This document shows, in pieces, positions 1 through 7,490 of a stretch of DNA of 64,000 nt. Location: positions 1 through 64,000 of the forward strand of contig JBBRDW010000006.1 in NCBI GenBank assembly GCA_038203525.1, in the 5' to 3' direction. Each line of letters opens with the position of its first letter. The stretch's first letter is position 1. The notes beneath the pieces were generated by a model that was not told the origin of the DNA, did no database searches, and saw only the letters and a program-made list of their open reading frames with translations. Source of the DNA: Limnovirga sp038203525 (GTDB lineage: Bacteria > Bacteroidota > Bacteroidia > Chitinophagales > Chitinophagaceae). The position numbers and the translations under genes were made by a program.

Positions 1-920
1 ATAATTACCAATGCTTTGGGAAGCAAGGGCACTTTTACAATAACATCAGTCTTTTGCCGGTGTGTAATTAACCATTCCCCCTGATCAACTCCGATAGTAA
101 TATTAGCCGGTGTTAAGTTTATTACATCGATATATGCCAGACCTGTGTAACAACTAAAGACAAATAAATCCCTCACGCTGGCCAACCTTTGAATAGGAAA
201 AGTTTTATTCTCAATTCTGCATAATTCTTCATCGGTCAGGTAAGGTTTTTCAACCTTATTAAATTTAAGTTTGTATTGTATAAAAGGATCTTTTTCCAAC
301 CATTCCATCCGGATAGAAAGGCTCACCATTTTTCTCAACCTCTCCAAATGCTTCATTACGCCATTATTAGCTAATGGCCGCTGGTGGTCAATTGGTTGAT
401 GCTTCCGAAGATAAAATTCAAAATCATAGATAAACTTGTATGTTAGCTCAACAAGAAAAATATCTGAAGTATTAAGGTGCTCTTTTAAAAAACATTCAAG
501 ATACCGTTGAGTGGTGAAATAATTTTTCATTGTTCCCGGTGATAATATTTCCGGCATTTTAGTATTATGGTAATTAATTAATGAACATAAAGTATGTTTA
601 TAATGATTCTTGTTTAATACCCTGTTTTTTACACCTTCGGCAGTAATCAACTTTCGTTCCAATACCATCTGTTGATAAGATGTTACAATCAGAGAACGGT
701 ATTGTTCCAAATAAGACTGAAGCATTTTAATGTCTTCTTTACTTCCTTTAACCATACCTTTATCGGCTTGCCAGTTAGTTTTATCAATCTCTCTTTTTAA
801 TGAAATATCTGCTCTTTTACCATCAACAGTAATACGTGCATAAATGGGCACTTTGCCACTTTTTTCTTTGGCATTTTTTACAAAAAAAATTACCGAAAAT
901 GTTTTGCCTTTGTTATTCAT
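1..920 (-). CDS. tyrosine recombinase/integrase of an integrative element, C-terminus outside window
   Basis: An open frame reads leftward from an ATG at 920 and leaves the window after about 306 codons without a stop. The N-terminus (MNNKGKTFSVIFFVKNAKEK) with a following strand-rich stretch resembles the arm-binding domain of Bacteroidota integrases. A helical SAM-like core-binding region follows (roughly residues 100-200), then the start of the catalytic domain with YLTDEELCRI and SCYTGLAYIDVINL. The usual first catalytic Arg (TGLR) is Ala here, which is known in part of the Bacteroidota conjugative-transposon integrases (IntDOT also lacks it). The HxxR...Y residues would lie beyond the edge. 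It is distinct from the XerD gene at 20291-21196. Its position beside the 3' end of tRNA-Pro indicates an integrated element extending left. Confidence 0.88.
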   Translation of the reverse strand, partial: MNNKGKTFSVIFFVKNAKEKSGKVPIYARITVDGKRADISLKREIDKTNWQADKGMVKGSKEDIKMLQSYLEQYRSLIVTSYQQMVLERKLITAEGVKNRVLNKNHYKHTLCSLINYHNTKMPEILSPGTMKNYFTTQRYLECFLKEHLNTSDIFLVELTYKFIYDFEFYLRKHQPIDHQRPLANNGVMKHLERLRKMVSLSIRMEWLEKDPFIQYKLKFNKVEKPYLTDEELCRIENKTFPIQRLASVRDLFVFSCYTGLAYIDVINLTPANITIGVDQGEWLITHRQKTDVIVKVPLLPKALVI

Positions 921-969
921 AATGGTTCATTTTTAATATTTATTATCCCTTGATTTATTTTGACAGTTT

Positions 970-1112
970 CAGGACACTATGTTCAAATAAAAATTTATCA
1001 AAATCACTTAAAGTCAATCAATTTATTTATTATAACAATATGATTATCAGTAAATTATAATCAATTAGGTGCCCCAAATTCTATGCCTGAATCAGGACAC
1101 CTAATAGGACAC
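970..1112. repeat. three short AGGACAC repeats between integrase and tRNA-Pro
   Basis: AGGACAC occurs at 971-977, 1094-1100 and 1106-1112, all in the same orientation, the first two preceded by C. The gap between integrase and tRNA holds no plausible gene. Short direct repeats beside an integrase can be arm-type binding sites, but three 7-mers in AT-rich DNA could also be chance. Confidence 0.35.
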
Positions 1113-1156
1113 AGTTTTATTGCTTTTGTTTGATAAAATATGAAGTGGTGAAAAAC

Positions 1157-1193
1157 AAAAAAGCCCGTAAACATTGCGTTTTACGAGCTTTTG
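1157..1193 (-). terminator. hairpin downstream of tRNA-Pro
   Basis: AAAAGCCCGTAA (1159-1170) and TTACGAGCTTTT (1181-1192) form an imperfect stem with a 10-nt loop. A/T runs on both sides make it a possible bidirectional terminator. It lies about 23 nt past the 3' end of the leftward tRNA gene. Confidence 0.55.
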
Positions 1194-1215
1194 ATGCGAT
1201 TTGATATCGTCTTTG

Positions 1216-1245
1216 TCGGGATGACAAGATTTGAACTTGCGACCC
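1216..1245. other. probable attachment site (tRNA-Pro 3' end)
   Basis: Integrases of this class commonly recombine into the 3' part of tRNA genes and keep the tRNA intact. The tRNA 3' half lies about 300 bp from the integrase start, with no gene between. The other element end, with a partial tRNA-Pro duplication, would lie left of the window. This is inference from geometry; no second copy is visible. Confidence 0.4.
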
Positions 1246-1289
1246 CACGCCCCCCAGACGTGTGCGCTACCGGGCTGCGCTACATCCCG
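1216..1289 (-). tRNA. tRNA-Pro (anticodon GGG)
   Basis: Read on the minus strand, the acceptor stem CGGGATG pairs with CATCCCG (1283-1289 with 1217-1223) and the discriminator is A. The D-stem is GCGC/GCGC. The anticodon stem CACGT/GCGTG encloses the loop CTGGGGG, giving anticodon GGG. The T-arm is GCAAG-TTCAAAT-CTTGT. CCA is not encoded. The 3' end faces the integrase, the usual geometry of a tRNA used as an attachment site. Confidence 0.96.
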
Positions 1290-1373
1290 AACTTAGATTT
1301 AAACAGTGGGCTGCAAATGTAAAGGCTTTTATTAAAAATCAACTTATATTGCGCAAAATTTTACACTTCCCGC

Positions 1374-2636
1374 ATGAAGATTTTACTGAAGCAGGTTGCA
1401 GTTGCAGATAATAGCTCTCCTCACAATGGCTTAGTAAAAGACATTTTAATTACCAACGGCATAATTGAAAAGATTGGTGAGCTTAACAACGAGGCCGACG
1501 AAACAATTGACGCTGATAATATTACTGTTTCGCAGGGCTGGGTTGATGTTTTCTCCAATTTTTGTGATCCTGGCTTTGAATATAAAGAAACTCTTGAAAC
1601 TGGCGCAGCCGCTGCAGCAGCAGGTGGGTTTACTCAGGTTTTCGTGGTTCCGAACACCAATCCGGTTGTTCAGAATAAATCGCTGGTTGAATATATTGTT
1701 CAGAAGTCAAAAAGTTTACCTGTAACTGTACATCCGCTGGGCGCTGTTACCAAACAATGCGAAGGAAAAGAACTTGCAGAAATGTACGATATGTTTGACA
1801 GTGGTGCTATTGCGTTTAGTGATGGTACCAATGCGGTACAGTCGGCCGGTTTAATGGTAAAAGCATTGCAATATGTAAAAGCATTTAATGGGGTGGTTAT
1901 ACAGGTTCCGGTGGATAAAAGTATAGGCCAGTTCGGACTAATGCACGAAGGAATTATCTCTACAAGATTAGGTTTACCCGGCATACCTGCAATGGCCGAA
2001 GAGCTAATGGTGGCAAGGGATATTAAGCTGGCACGCTATGCTGATTCGAAACTTCATTTTACCGGGGTTACTTCTGCAAAATCACTGGAATATATAAAGC
2101 GTGGAAAAGATGCAGGGCTGCAGGTAACCTGCTCGGTAACACCCTATCATTTATTTTTCTGTGATGAAGATCTTCAGCAATATGATACCAACCTTAAAGT
2201 AAACCCTCCATTGCGTAGCCGTGCCGATATGATGGCGCTAAGAGAAGCTGTAAAAAATGGCCTGGTAGATTGTATTGCAACCCATCATCTGCCACAGGAA
2301 TGGGATAGCAAAACCTGCGAATTTGAATATGCAAAAAATGGAATGATAGGTTTGCAAACCAGTTACGCTGCTGTAAAAACAGTAATACCCAATTTAACTA
2401 CAACAGAGATTTCCAACCTGTTCTCCCAAAATGCCCGAACTATATTTAATCTTCCTGCAGCAACAATTGAGGAAGGCCAGGTTTGCGAATTGACGCTGTT
2501 TAAAACAACGGAAGAATTTGTTTTTAGTAAAGCCGATATAAAAAGTAAATCGTTGAATTCGGCATTTATTGATAAGCAACTTACAGGAAAAGTAATTGGT
2601 GTTATCACCAAAGGAAACTTAGTTTTGAATAAATAA
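1374..2636 (+). CDS. dihydroorotase-like protein lacking most metal ligands
   Basis: A 420-residue amidohydrolase-fold protein of the multifunctional-complex type dihydroorotase family. Family landmarks are present: PNTNPV (93-98), GAIAFSDG (144-151), LGLPGIPAMAEE (199-210) and LKVNPPLR (274-281). The metal site is not. The HxH after the first strand is F60-S-N62. The later His positions read as Q177 and G231 by eye alignment, and TDHAPH reads T303-HHLPQ, so the last Asp is His. Only D150 of the usual six ligands appears kept. Such pseudo-DHOases (PyrX/pDHO) are known as non-catalytic partners of aspartate transcarbamoylase, so a structural or regulatory role is more likely than catalysis. 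It leads a run with DUF4199 and a glycosyltransferase (gaps 16 and 9 bp). Confidence 0.85.
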   Translation: MKILLKQVAVADNSSPHNGLVKDILITNGIIEKIGELNNEADETIDADNITVSQGWVDVFSNFCDPGFEYKETLETGAAAAAAGGFTQVFVVPNTNPVVQNKSLVEYIVQKSKSLPVTVHPLGAVTKQCEGKELAEMYDMFDSGAIAFSDGTNAVQSAGLMVKALQYVKAFNGVVIQVPVDKSIGQFGLMHEGIISTRLGLPGIPAMAEELMVARDIKLARYADSKLHFTGVTSAKSLEYIKRGKDAGLQVTCSVTPYHLFFCDEDLQQYDTNLKVNPPLRSRADMMALREAVKNGLVDCIATHHLPQEWDSKTCEFEYAKNGMIGLQTSYAAVKTVIPNLTTTEISNLFSQNARTIFNLPAATIEEGQVCELTLFKTTEEFVFSKADIKSKSLNSAFIDKQLTGKVIGVITKGNLVLNK

Positions 2637-2652
2637 AACCAACCAAATAATT

Positions 2653-3174
2653 ATGGAAGAAAAAATTATTACCCCAGTACAAAAAGGGCTGCTGATAACA
2701 CTAGTCTTAATTATTTTAGGTCTGGCAATTTATTTTAGTGGTCAGTTAGGCAACAAGTCCTTAAGCTATCTACAATATCTCGCTTTTACCGGGGGCATTA
2801 TTTGGGGATGCGTTTATTATGCAAAGCAAATGAACGGGAATGTTACTTTCGGAAATGTCTTTGCACATGGCTTTAAAACAACTGCCTTTATTGCAGCAGC
2901 CATGGCGGTATATACTTTTTTTTCGGTTAAATTCCTTTTCCCTGATATTATAGACAAAACTGTTGAAATTGCTGGATCCCAAATGCGCGAAAATAAAGAT
3001 TTGACCGACGATCAAATTGAACAGGCATTGAAAATGACAAGAGAATATTTTGTTCCATTTGCAACTGGCGGGCTACTTTTAATGTTTTCAATTTTGGGAG
3101 CTATATCATCTTTAATTGGTGCTGCCGTCGCAAAGAAAAAACCTCAGGATCCATTCGCACAACCACAACTCTAA
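2653..3174 (+). CDS. DUF4199 family membrane protein
   Basis: A 173-residue integral membrane protein with about four hydrophobic segments (near residues 11-30, 38-57, 76-97 and 135-158) and a charged loop between the last two. It matches the layout of the Bacteroidota DUF4199 family, whose function is unknown. It lies 16 bp after the dihydroorotase-like gene and 9 bp before the glycosyltransferase, so co-transcription is likely. I assign no biochemical role. Confidence 0.8.
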   Translation: MEEKIITPVQKGLLITLVLIILGLAIYFSGQLGNKSLSYLQYLAFTGGIIWGCVYYAKQMNGNVTFGNVFAHGFKTTAFIAAAMAVYTFFSVKFLFPDIIDKTVEIAGSQMRENKDLTDDQIEQALKMTREYFVPFATGGLLLMFSILGAISSLIGAAVAKKKPQDPFAQPQL

Positions 3175-3183
3175 TCTTACAGT

Positions 3184-4128
3184 ATGGACGTATCCATAGT
3201 TATTCCATTGTATAATGAAGATGAGTCGCTGCCGGAATTATCCGAATGGATAACCCGTGTAGTAACCGAAAATAACCTTAGCTACGAGGTAATATTTATT
3301 GATGATGGCAGCACCGATAATAGCTGGGAAGTGATACAGGAAATTTCAGGGCACAACCCAAATTTCAAAGCCATCAAATTTCAGCGTAATTATGGAAAGT
3401 CAGCAGCACTGAATGAAGCGTTCAAAGCGGCCATAGGTAATGTGGTAGTTACTATGGATGCAGATATGCAGGATTCCCCCGATGAAATTCCTGAACTCTA
3501 CCGCATGGTAATTGAGGAGAAATTTGATTTGGTGAGCGGCTGGAAAAAGAAGCGCTACGATAATGCAATTACAAAAAATTTACCCTCTAAACTTTTTAAT
3601 GCGGCGGCAAGGCGAATGTCTGGCATTTATCTGCACGATTTTAACTGCGGGCTAAAAGCTTACCGTAAAAAAGTAATTAAAAGTGTAGAAATTTATGGCG
3701 AAATGCACCGCTATATCCCGGTACTTGCAAAACTATCCGGCTTTAAAAATATTGGTGAAAAAGTAGTGGAACACCGGCCGCGCAAATATGGCGTCACAAA
3801 ATTTGGACTAAGCCGTTTTATCAATGGCTTTCTCGATCTTCTTACGCTTTCTTTTGTTGGCCGTTTTGGTAAAAAACCAATGCACTTCTTTGGCTTATAC
3901 GGCACAATTTGTTTCTTACTAGGTTTGGGAATAAGTATCTATCTCATTGTTGCAAAGTTCACCGTAGAAAATTTCGCACTAACCAACAGGCCAACTTTTT
4001 ACATTGCGCTCGCAACAATGGTAATCGGTATGCAATTATTTCTTGCCGGTTATATTGCAGAATTAATTGGCAGAAACTCTTCTGAAAGGAACTCCTATCT
4101 AATTGAAGAAAGGCTGGGTATCAAATAA
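3184..4128 (+). CDS. family 2 glycosyltransferase (DPM1/ArnC-like), membrane anchored
   Basis: A 314-residue GT-A glycosyltransferase. The N-terminus carries VIPLYNEDESLPEL, the nucleotide-binding FIDDGSTDNSW (near 38-48) and the metal-binding MDADMQDSPDEI (near 90-102). Two C-terminal transmembrane segments (about 235-257 and 268-292) match polyprenyl-phosphate sugar transferases, which charge undecaprenyl or dolichyl phosphate with a sugar at the cytoplasmic membrane. It ends the 1374-4128 run. The sugar specificity cannot be read from sequence. Confidence 0.88.
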   Translation: MDVSIVIPLYNEDESLPELSEWITRVVTENNLSYEVIFIDDGSTDNSWEVIQEISGHNPNFKAIKFQRNYGKSAALNEAFKAAIGNVVVTMDADMQDSPDEIPELYRMVIEEKFDLVSGWKKKRYDNAITKNLPSKLFNAAARRMSGIYLHDFNCGLKAYRKKVIKSVEIYGEMHRYIPVLAKLSGFKNIGEKVVEHRPRKYGVTKFGLSRFINGFLDLLTLSFVGRFGKKPMHFFGLYGTICFLLGLGISIYLIVAKFTVENFALTNRPTFYIALATMVIGMQLFLAGYIAELIGRNSSERNSYLIEERLGIK

Positions 4129-4159
4129 TTTGATTGCAACCCGCAGTTGGTTTTAAATA

Positions 4160-4215
4160 TTTTGCACCAGTCTTTAAAGCTACTATCAGGCTTTTGTTGC
4201 GTCGCACTCTTGTAC
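4160..4215 (-). repeat. dispersed arm, solo, reverse (core 4196-4215)
   Basis: Exact 20-bp core on the minus strand. The 36-bp outer part aligns without gaps to the arm at 24825. A possible decayed partner begins with GTACAAG near 4259. The GTAC end runs into TACTTTTG (4213-4220), a TAnnTTTG promoter box. Confidence 0.9.
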
Positions 4216-4220
4216 TTTTG
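4213..4220 (+). promoter_or_regulatory. candidate -7 box TACTTTTG at the repeat edge
   Basis: TACTTTTG matches the Bacteroidota -7 consensus TAnnTTTG and starts inside the last three bases of the repeat core. It lies about 95 bp upstream of the glycosyltransferase gene. No clear -33 TTTG is seen at the right distance, so this is weak. Confidence 0.3.
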
Positions 4221-4314
4221 CAAATAATTGAGCAATATGCTGCATCCTAACAATATGGTACAAGCTCTAAGCCAAATGGCCGATAATCATCAGTAATTCA
4301 CTGATATTTGCAAC

Positions 4315-5457
4315 ATGCAGAAAATCGTGATCATTGGTCCTGCACATCCGTTACGCGGCGGCCTTGCCTCTTTCAATGAGCGCCTTGCCCTTGCGTTTCA
4401 GCAACAGGGCGATGAGGTAATCATTTATACTTTTTCCTTACAATATCCCGGCTTTCTTTTTCCCGGCACAACCCAGTATTCCTCAGAGCCAGCACCAAAG
4501 AATATCCAGATAAAGGTTTGCATCAATTCTGTCAACCCGTTTAACTGGATCAAAGTTGGAAATGAGTTAAAAAAAATGCGGCCTGATATTATCGTGGTTC
4601 GTTACTGGCTGCCCTTTATGGGGCCTTGCCTTGGCACTATTTTAAGAAGAATCAAAACAAACAAGCATACAAAAGTTGTAACCATAGCAGATAATATTAT
4701 TCCACACGAAAAGCGCCCCGGCGATAAACCGTTTACACAATATTTTATAAAACCCGTAGACGCTTTTATAACCATGAGCGAAAAGGTAATGAACGACCTG
4801 CGCAGCTTTACCAGCAAGCCCGCAACACAAATTGTACATCCTTTATACGATAACTTTGGAGAACAGGTTGATAAAGCAACAGCAAGAGAACACCTAAAAA
4901 TTAATAAGGAAGAAAAAGTGATTCTCTTCTTTGGTTTCATCAGAAAGTATAAGGGGCTCGATCTTTTGCTGGATGCGATGAGCATACTCAAACTACAAAC
5001 TAAAAACTACAAATTACAAACTGCAACTCCCAAACTGCTGATTGCCGGCGAATTTTATGAAGACCGCAAAAACTACGATGAACAGATACAAAATTTAAAC
5101 ATAGCAGATCAGTTGATTTTGCACACAGATTTTATTGCAGATAGTGAAGTAAAATATTATTTAAGCGCAGCAGACTTTGTAATTCAGCCATACCGCAATG
5201 CAACGCAGAGCGGCGTTACGCCACTCGCCTACCATTTTGAGAAACCCATGTTAGTAACCAATGTTGGCGGTTTGCCCGATCTTGTACCTGATGGAAAGGC
5301 CGGTCTTATTTGCGAGCCCAATGCCACGGCGATCGCCGAGGGTATTCTTAAATTGTATCAATTAGGTGAAGATTATTTTTTGCCGCACCTTCGCGAAGAG
5401 AAGAAAAAATACAGTTGGGATATTTTGGTAAACACAATTAAAGATTTGGCGAAGTAA
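4315..5457 (+). CDS. family 4 glycosyltransferase
   Basis: A 380-residue GT-B glycosyltransferase. The N-terminal domain opens with IVIGPAHPLRGGLASFNERLA, a typical acceptor-domain start. The C-terminal domain has the strand ILFFGFIRKYKGLDLLLDA, KLLIAGEFYED and the donor-binding SGVTPLAYHFEKPMLVTNVGGLPDLV with its conserved acidic/Gly pattern. It probably adds a sugar to a surface polysaccharide or lipid-linked glycan. Residues ~225-238 come from a low-complexity DNA repeat (4989-5029) inserted in a loop before the KLLIAGE strand. It precedes the heptose operon but is separated from it by a 317-bp repeat element. Confidence 0.87.
   Translation: MQKIVIIGPAHPLRGGLASFNERLALAFQQQGDEVIIYTFSLQYPGFLFPGTTQYSSEPAPKNIQIKVCINSVNPFNWIKVGNELKKMRPDIIVVRYWLPFMGPCLGTILRRIKTNKHTKVVTIADNIIPHEKRPGDKPFTQYFIKPVDAFITMSEKVMNDLRSFTSKPATQIVHPLYDNFGEQVDKATAREHLKINKEEKVILFFGFIRKYKGLDLLLDAMSILKLQTKNYKLQTATPKLLIAGEFYEDRKNYDEQIQNLNIADQLILHTDFIADSEVKYYLSAADFVIQPYRNATQSGVTPLAYHFEKPMLVTNVGGLPDLVPDGKAGLICEPNATAIAEGILKLYQLGEDYFLPHLREEKKKYSWDILVNTIKDLAK
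4989..5029 (+). repeat. degenerate 7-8 bp tandem repeat inside a coding region
   Basis: A-rich units of the type AAACTAC / AAATTAC repeat about five times and are translated in frame as LQTKNYKLQTAT. The surrounding residues are typical for the GT4 fold, so this looks like an expansion tolerated in a surface loop. Confidence 0.55.
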
Positions 5458-5774
5458 TTTTTTGAGCCAGGCAGTAGAACAGGAATTAAACTCGTTGCAG
5501 CTTGCCCCGCTCAAGGCGTTGGTCGCATTTAGTACTAAAGAATACCAAGGAACAATGAACAGTGAATGGTGAATGGTGAAAAATGAATAGTAATAATAAA
5601 TTACTCATTGCCTTGTTGCCTTGTTGCCTAGTTGCCTTGTTGCCTCATTGCCCCTCGTTGCCTTGTTGCCTCATTGCCTCGTTGCCTTGTTGCTTTGTTG
5701 CCTTTTCTTCCAACTGTACAAGTGAGTGACACAACAGGCGATGCTATGAAAGATAAAAGCTGGTAACAAAAAAA
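5458..5774. repeat. paired-arm element copy A (arms 5458-5535 and 5716-5774)
   Basis: The left arm starts at the base after the glycosyltransferase stop with TTTTTTGAGCC, and its core is the long hairpin variant (5494-5535). The right arm core GTACAAGTGAGTGACACAAC is 5716-5735. Between them lie GTGAATG-type repeats (5556-5590) and an 8-bp array (5604-5704). The whole unit recurs, inverted, at 9807-10055. With the following bases to 5817 it fills the gap, and I see no gene in it. Confidence 0.9.
5604..5704 (+). repeat. 8-bp tandem array, unit TGCCTTGT, about 12 copies
   Basis: The units read TGCCTTGT, TGCCTAGT, TGCCTCAT, TGCCTCGT and similar, with one 10-bp unit. The matching array in the inverted copy (9877-9936) has only about seven units, so copy number has changed since the two copies diverged. 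The period is 8, so any reading frame would shift. Confidence 0.9.
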
Positions 5775-5817
5775 TAAAAGCTATAATCTAAATGCTAATA
5801 GTTAAAAGCTTTCTTAT

Positions 5818-6843
5818 ATGATTTACAGAAGCCGGGCGCCATTACGCATAGGTTTGGCTGGTGGCGGTACAGATGTTAGTCCGTACAGCGATGAATATGG
5901 CGGCGCCATTTTAAACGCCACCATTTCGCATTATGCGCATGCCAGTATTGAACCTATTGCAGAAAGCGGCATCATTATTCAGGCACTTGACCGCAAAGAA
6001 GAACAGCGTTTTGAATGGAGTAATGAACTACCTATTAATGGAAAACTCGACCTGTTGAAGGGCGTTTACAACCGCATACAGAAAGACTATGGTTTGCCGC
6101 TAACCAATTTCTGTTTAAGCACTTTTGTGGATGCACCTGCCGGCAGCGGCCTCGGCACATCCTCTACACTTGTTGTTGCAATCATAGGTGCTTTTGTAGA
6201 AATGCTGAAATTACCGTTGGGCGAATACGATATAGCACATTACGCCTACGAAATTGAACGCAAAGACCTGATGCTGGCTGGCGGCAAACAGGACCAATAT
6301 GCGGCAACATTTGGCGGCGTAAATTTTATGGAGTTTTATAAAAACGATAAAGTGATCGTAAACCCGTTGCGCATAAAGCAGGAATATTTAAACGAACTGG
6401 AAAATAATCTTGTACTTTATTTTACAGCTACCAGCCGCGAAAGCGCAACTATTATTAAAGAACAGCAGAAAAATGTAACACAGAAAAATGAGAAAAGTAT
6501 TGAAGCAATGCATCAGCTAAAAGATCAGGCAAGAATGATGAAGGAAGCGTTGCTTAAAGGCCGTCTTCACGAAATTGGAGAAGTACTGGATTATGGCTTT
6601 GAGCAGAAAAGAAATATGGCAAAAAATATTTCCAACGAGTCTATTGAAGCTATTTATGAATCGGCAAAAAAATCCGGTGCAACCGGCGGCAAAATAAGTG
6701 GTGCTGGTGGCGGTGGATTTATGATATTTTACTGTCCCGGCAATACGCGATACAAAGTGATTGATACTTTAAATAATTTTGGTGGCGAAATAAAACCATA
6801 CCGCTTTACCAAGCAGGGACTAACCTCATGGACAACGGCTTAA
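5818..6843 (+). CDS. hddA: D-glycero-alpha-D-manno-heptose 7-phosphate kinase
   Basis: A 341-residue GHMP kinase that phosphorylates D-glycero-D-manno-heptose 7-phosphate at C1 in the GDP-heptose branch. The substrate-side motif APLRIGLAGGGTDVSPY (7-23), the ATP-binding APAGSGLGTSST (106-117) and the late GHMP motif GKISGAGGGGFM are all clear. The ATG at 5818 directly precedes the conserved YRSRAPLRI start. It is the first of four pathway genes with short gaps (12, 53 and 15 bp), so one transcript is likely. Cytoplasmic. Confidence 0.93.
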   Translation: MIYRSRAPLRIGLAGGGTDVSPYSDEYGGAILNATISHYAHASIEPIAESGIIIQALDRKEEQRFEWSNELPINGKLDLLKGVYNRIQKDYGLPLTNFCLSTFVDAPAGSGLGTSSTLVVAIIGAFVEMLKLPLGEYDIAHYAYEIERKDLMLAGGKQDQYAATFGGVNFMEFYKNDKVIVNPLRIKQEYLNELENNLVLYFTATSRESATIIKEQQKNVTQKNEKSIEAMHQLKDQARMMKEALLKGRLHEIGEVLDYGFEQKRNMAKNISNESIEAIYESAKKSGATGGKISGAGGGGFMIFYCPGNTRYKVIDTLNNFGGEIKPYRFTKQGLTSWTTA

Positions 6844-6855
6844 GTAATTTGAAAT

Positions 6856-7437
6856 ATGAATGAAAAAATAAAAACTATTATCTCGGCATCTATCTCCGTT
6901 AAGCAGCGCCTGCTTGAAGACGAGCAAATGCAGAATAATATTGATGCGGTGATCAATGCTATTGCCGCGGCGTTTAACAATGGAAATAAAGTACTCTTTT
7001 GTGGCAATGGTGGCAGCGCCGCAGATGCACAACACTTGTCGGCGGAGTTTTCGGGCCGGTTTTATAAAAACCGGAAAGCATTGCCCTCAGAGGCTCTACA
7101 TTGCAATACTTCGTACTTAACCGCTGTTGCTAACGACTATAGTTACGATGTAATTTATTCGAGGCTTGTTGAAGGTATTGGCGTAAGTGGCGATGTACTG
7201 GTAGGGTTAACCACTTCAGGTAACTCACCCAATATTGTAAATGCTTTTAAAACTGCAAGGGAGAAGAATATTGTAACCGTTGGTTTCACAGGTGAACCAG
7301 GTGGCAAACTGAAAGAGTTGAGCGACTACCTTTTTAATGTGCCATCAACCGATACGCCACGCATACAGGAAAGTCATATTATGATTGGCCATATTATTTG
7401 TGAGCTTGTAGAAGCCAAATTGTTTCCAACCCACTAA
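6856..7437 (+). CDS. gmhA: sedoheptulose 7-phosphate isomerase
   Basis: A 193-residue SIS-domain isomerase that converts sedoheptulose 7-phosphate to D-glycero-D-manno-heptose 7-phosphate, the first step of ADP- and GDP-heptose synthesis. FCGNGGSAADAQHLSAEFSG (49-67) and the phosphate loop LTTSGNSPNI are typical. Length matches the family. It sits 12 bp after hddA. Confidence 0.95.
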   Translation: MNEKIKTIISASISVKQRLLEDEQMQNNIDAVINAIAAAFNNGNKVLFCGNGGSAADAQHLSAEFSGRFYKNRKALPSEALHCNTSYLTAVANDYSYDVIYSRLVEGIGVSGDVLVGLTTSGNSPNIVNAFKTAREKNIVTVGFTGEPGGKLKELSDYLFNVPSTDTPRIQESHIMIGHIICELVEAKLFPTH

Positions 7438-7439
7438 CC

Positions 7440-7474
7440 CCCTTAAGGAGAATAAGACCCCATCTGCTTAAGGG
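7440..7474. other. hairpin in the gmhA-hddC gap
   Basis: CCCTTAAG (7440-7447) and CTTAAGGG (7467-7474) are exact inverted repeats around a 19-nt loop, between the gmhA stop and the hddC start. There is no U-run directly after the stem, so it is not a classical terminator. It could affect mRNA stability within the operon. Confidence 0.4.
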
Positions 7475-7490
7475 AGAAAAAAATATTTTT

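Noticed and set aside
5604..5704. CRISPR-like array
   Set aside because: Units are 8 bp and contiguous, with no 25-40 bp repeats, no spacers and no cas genes. It is a simple tandem repeat.
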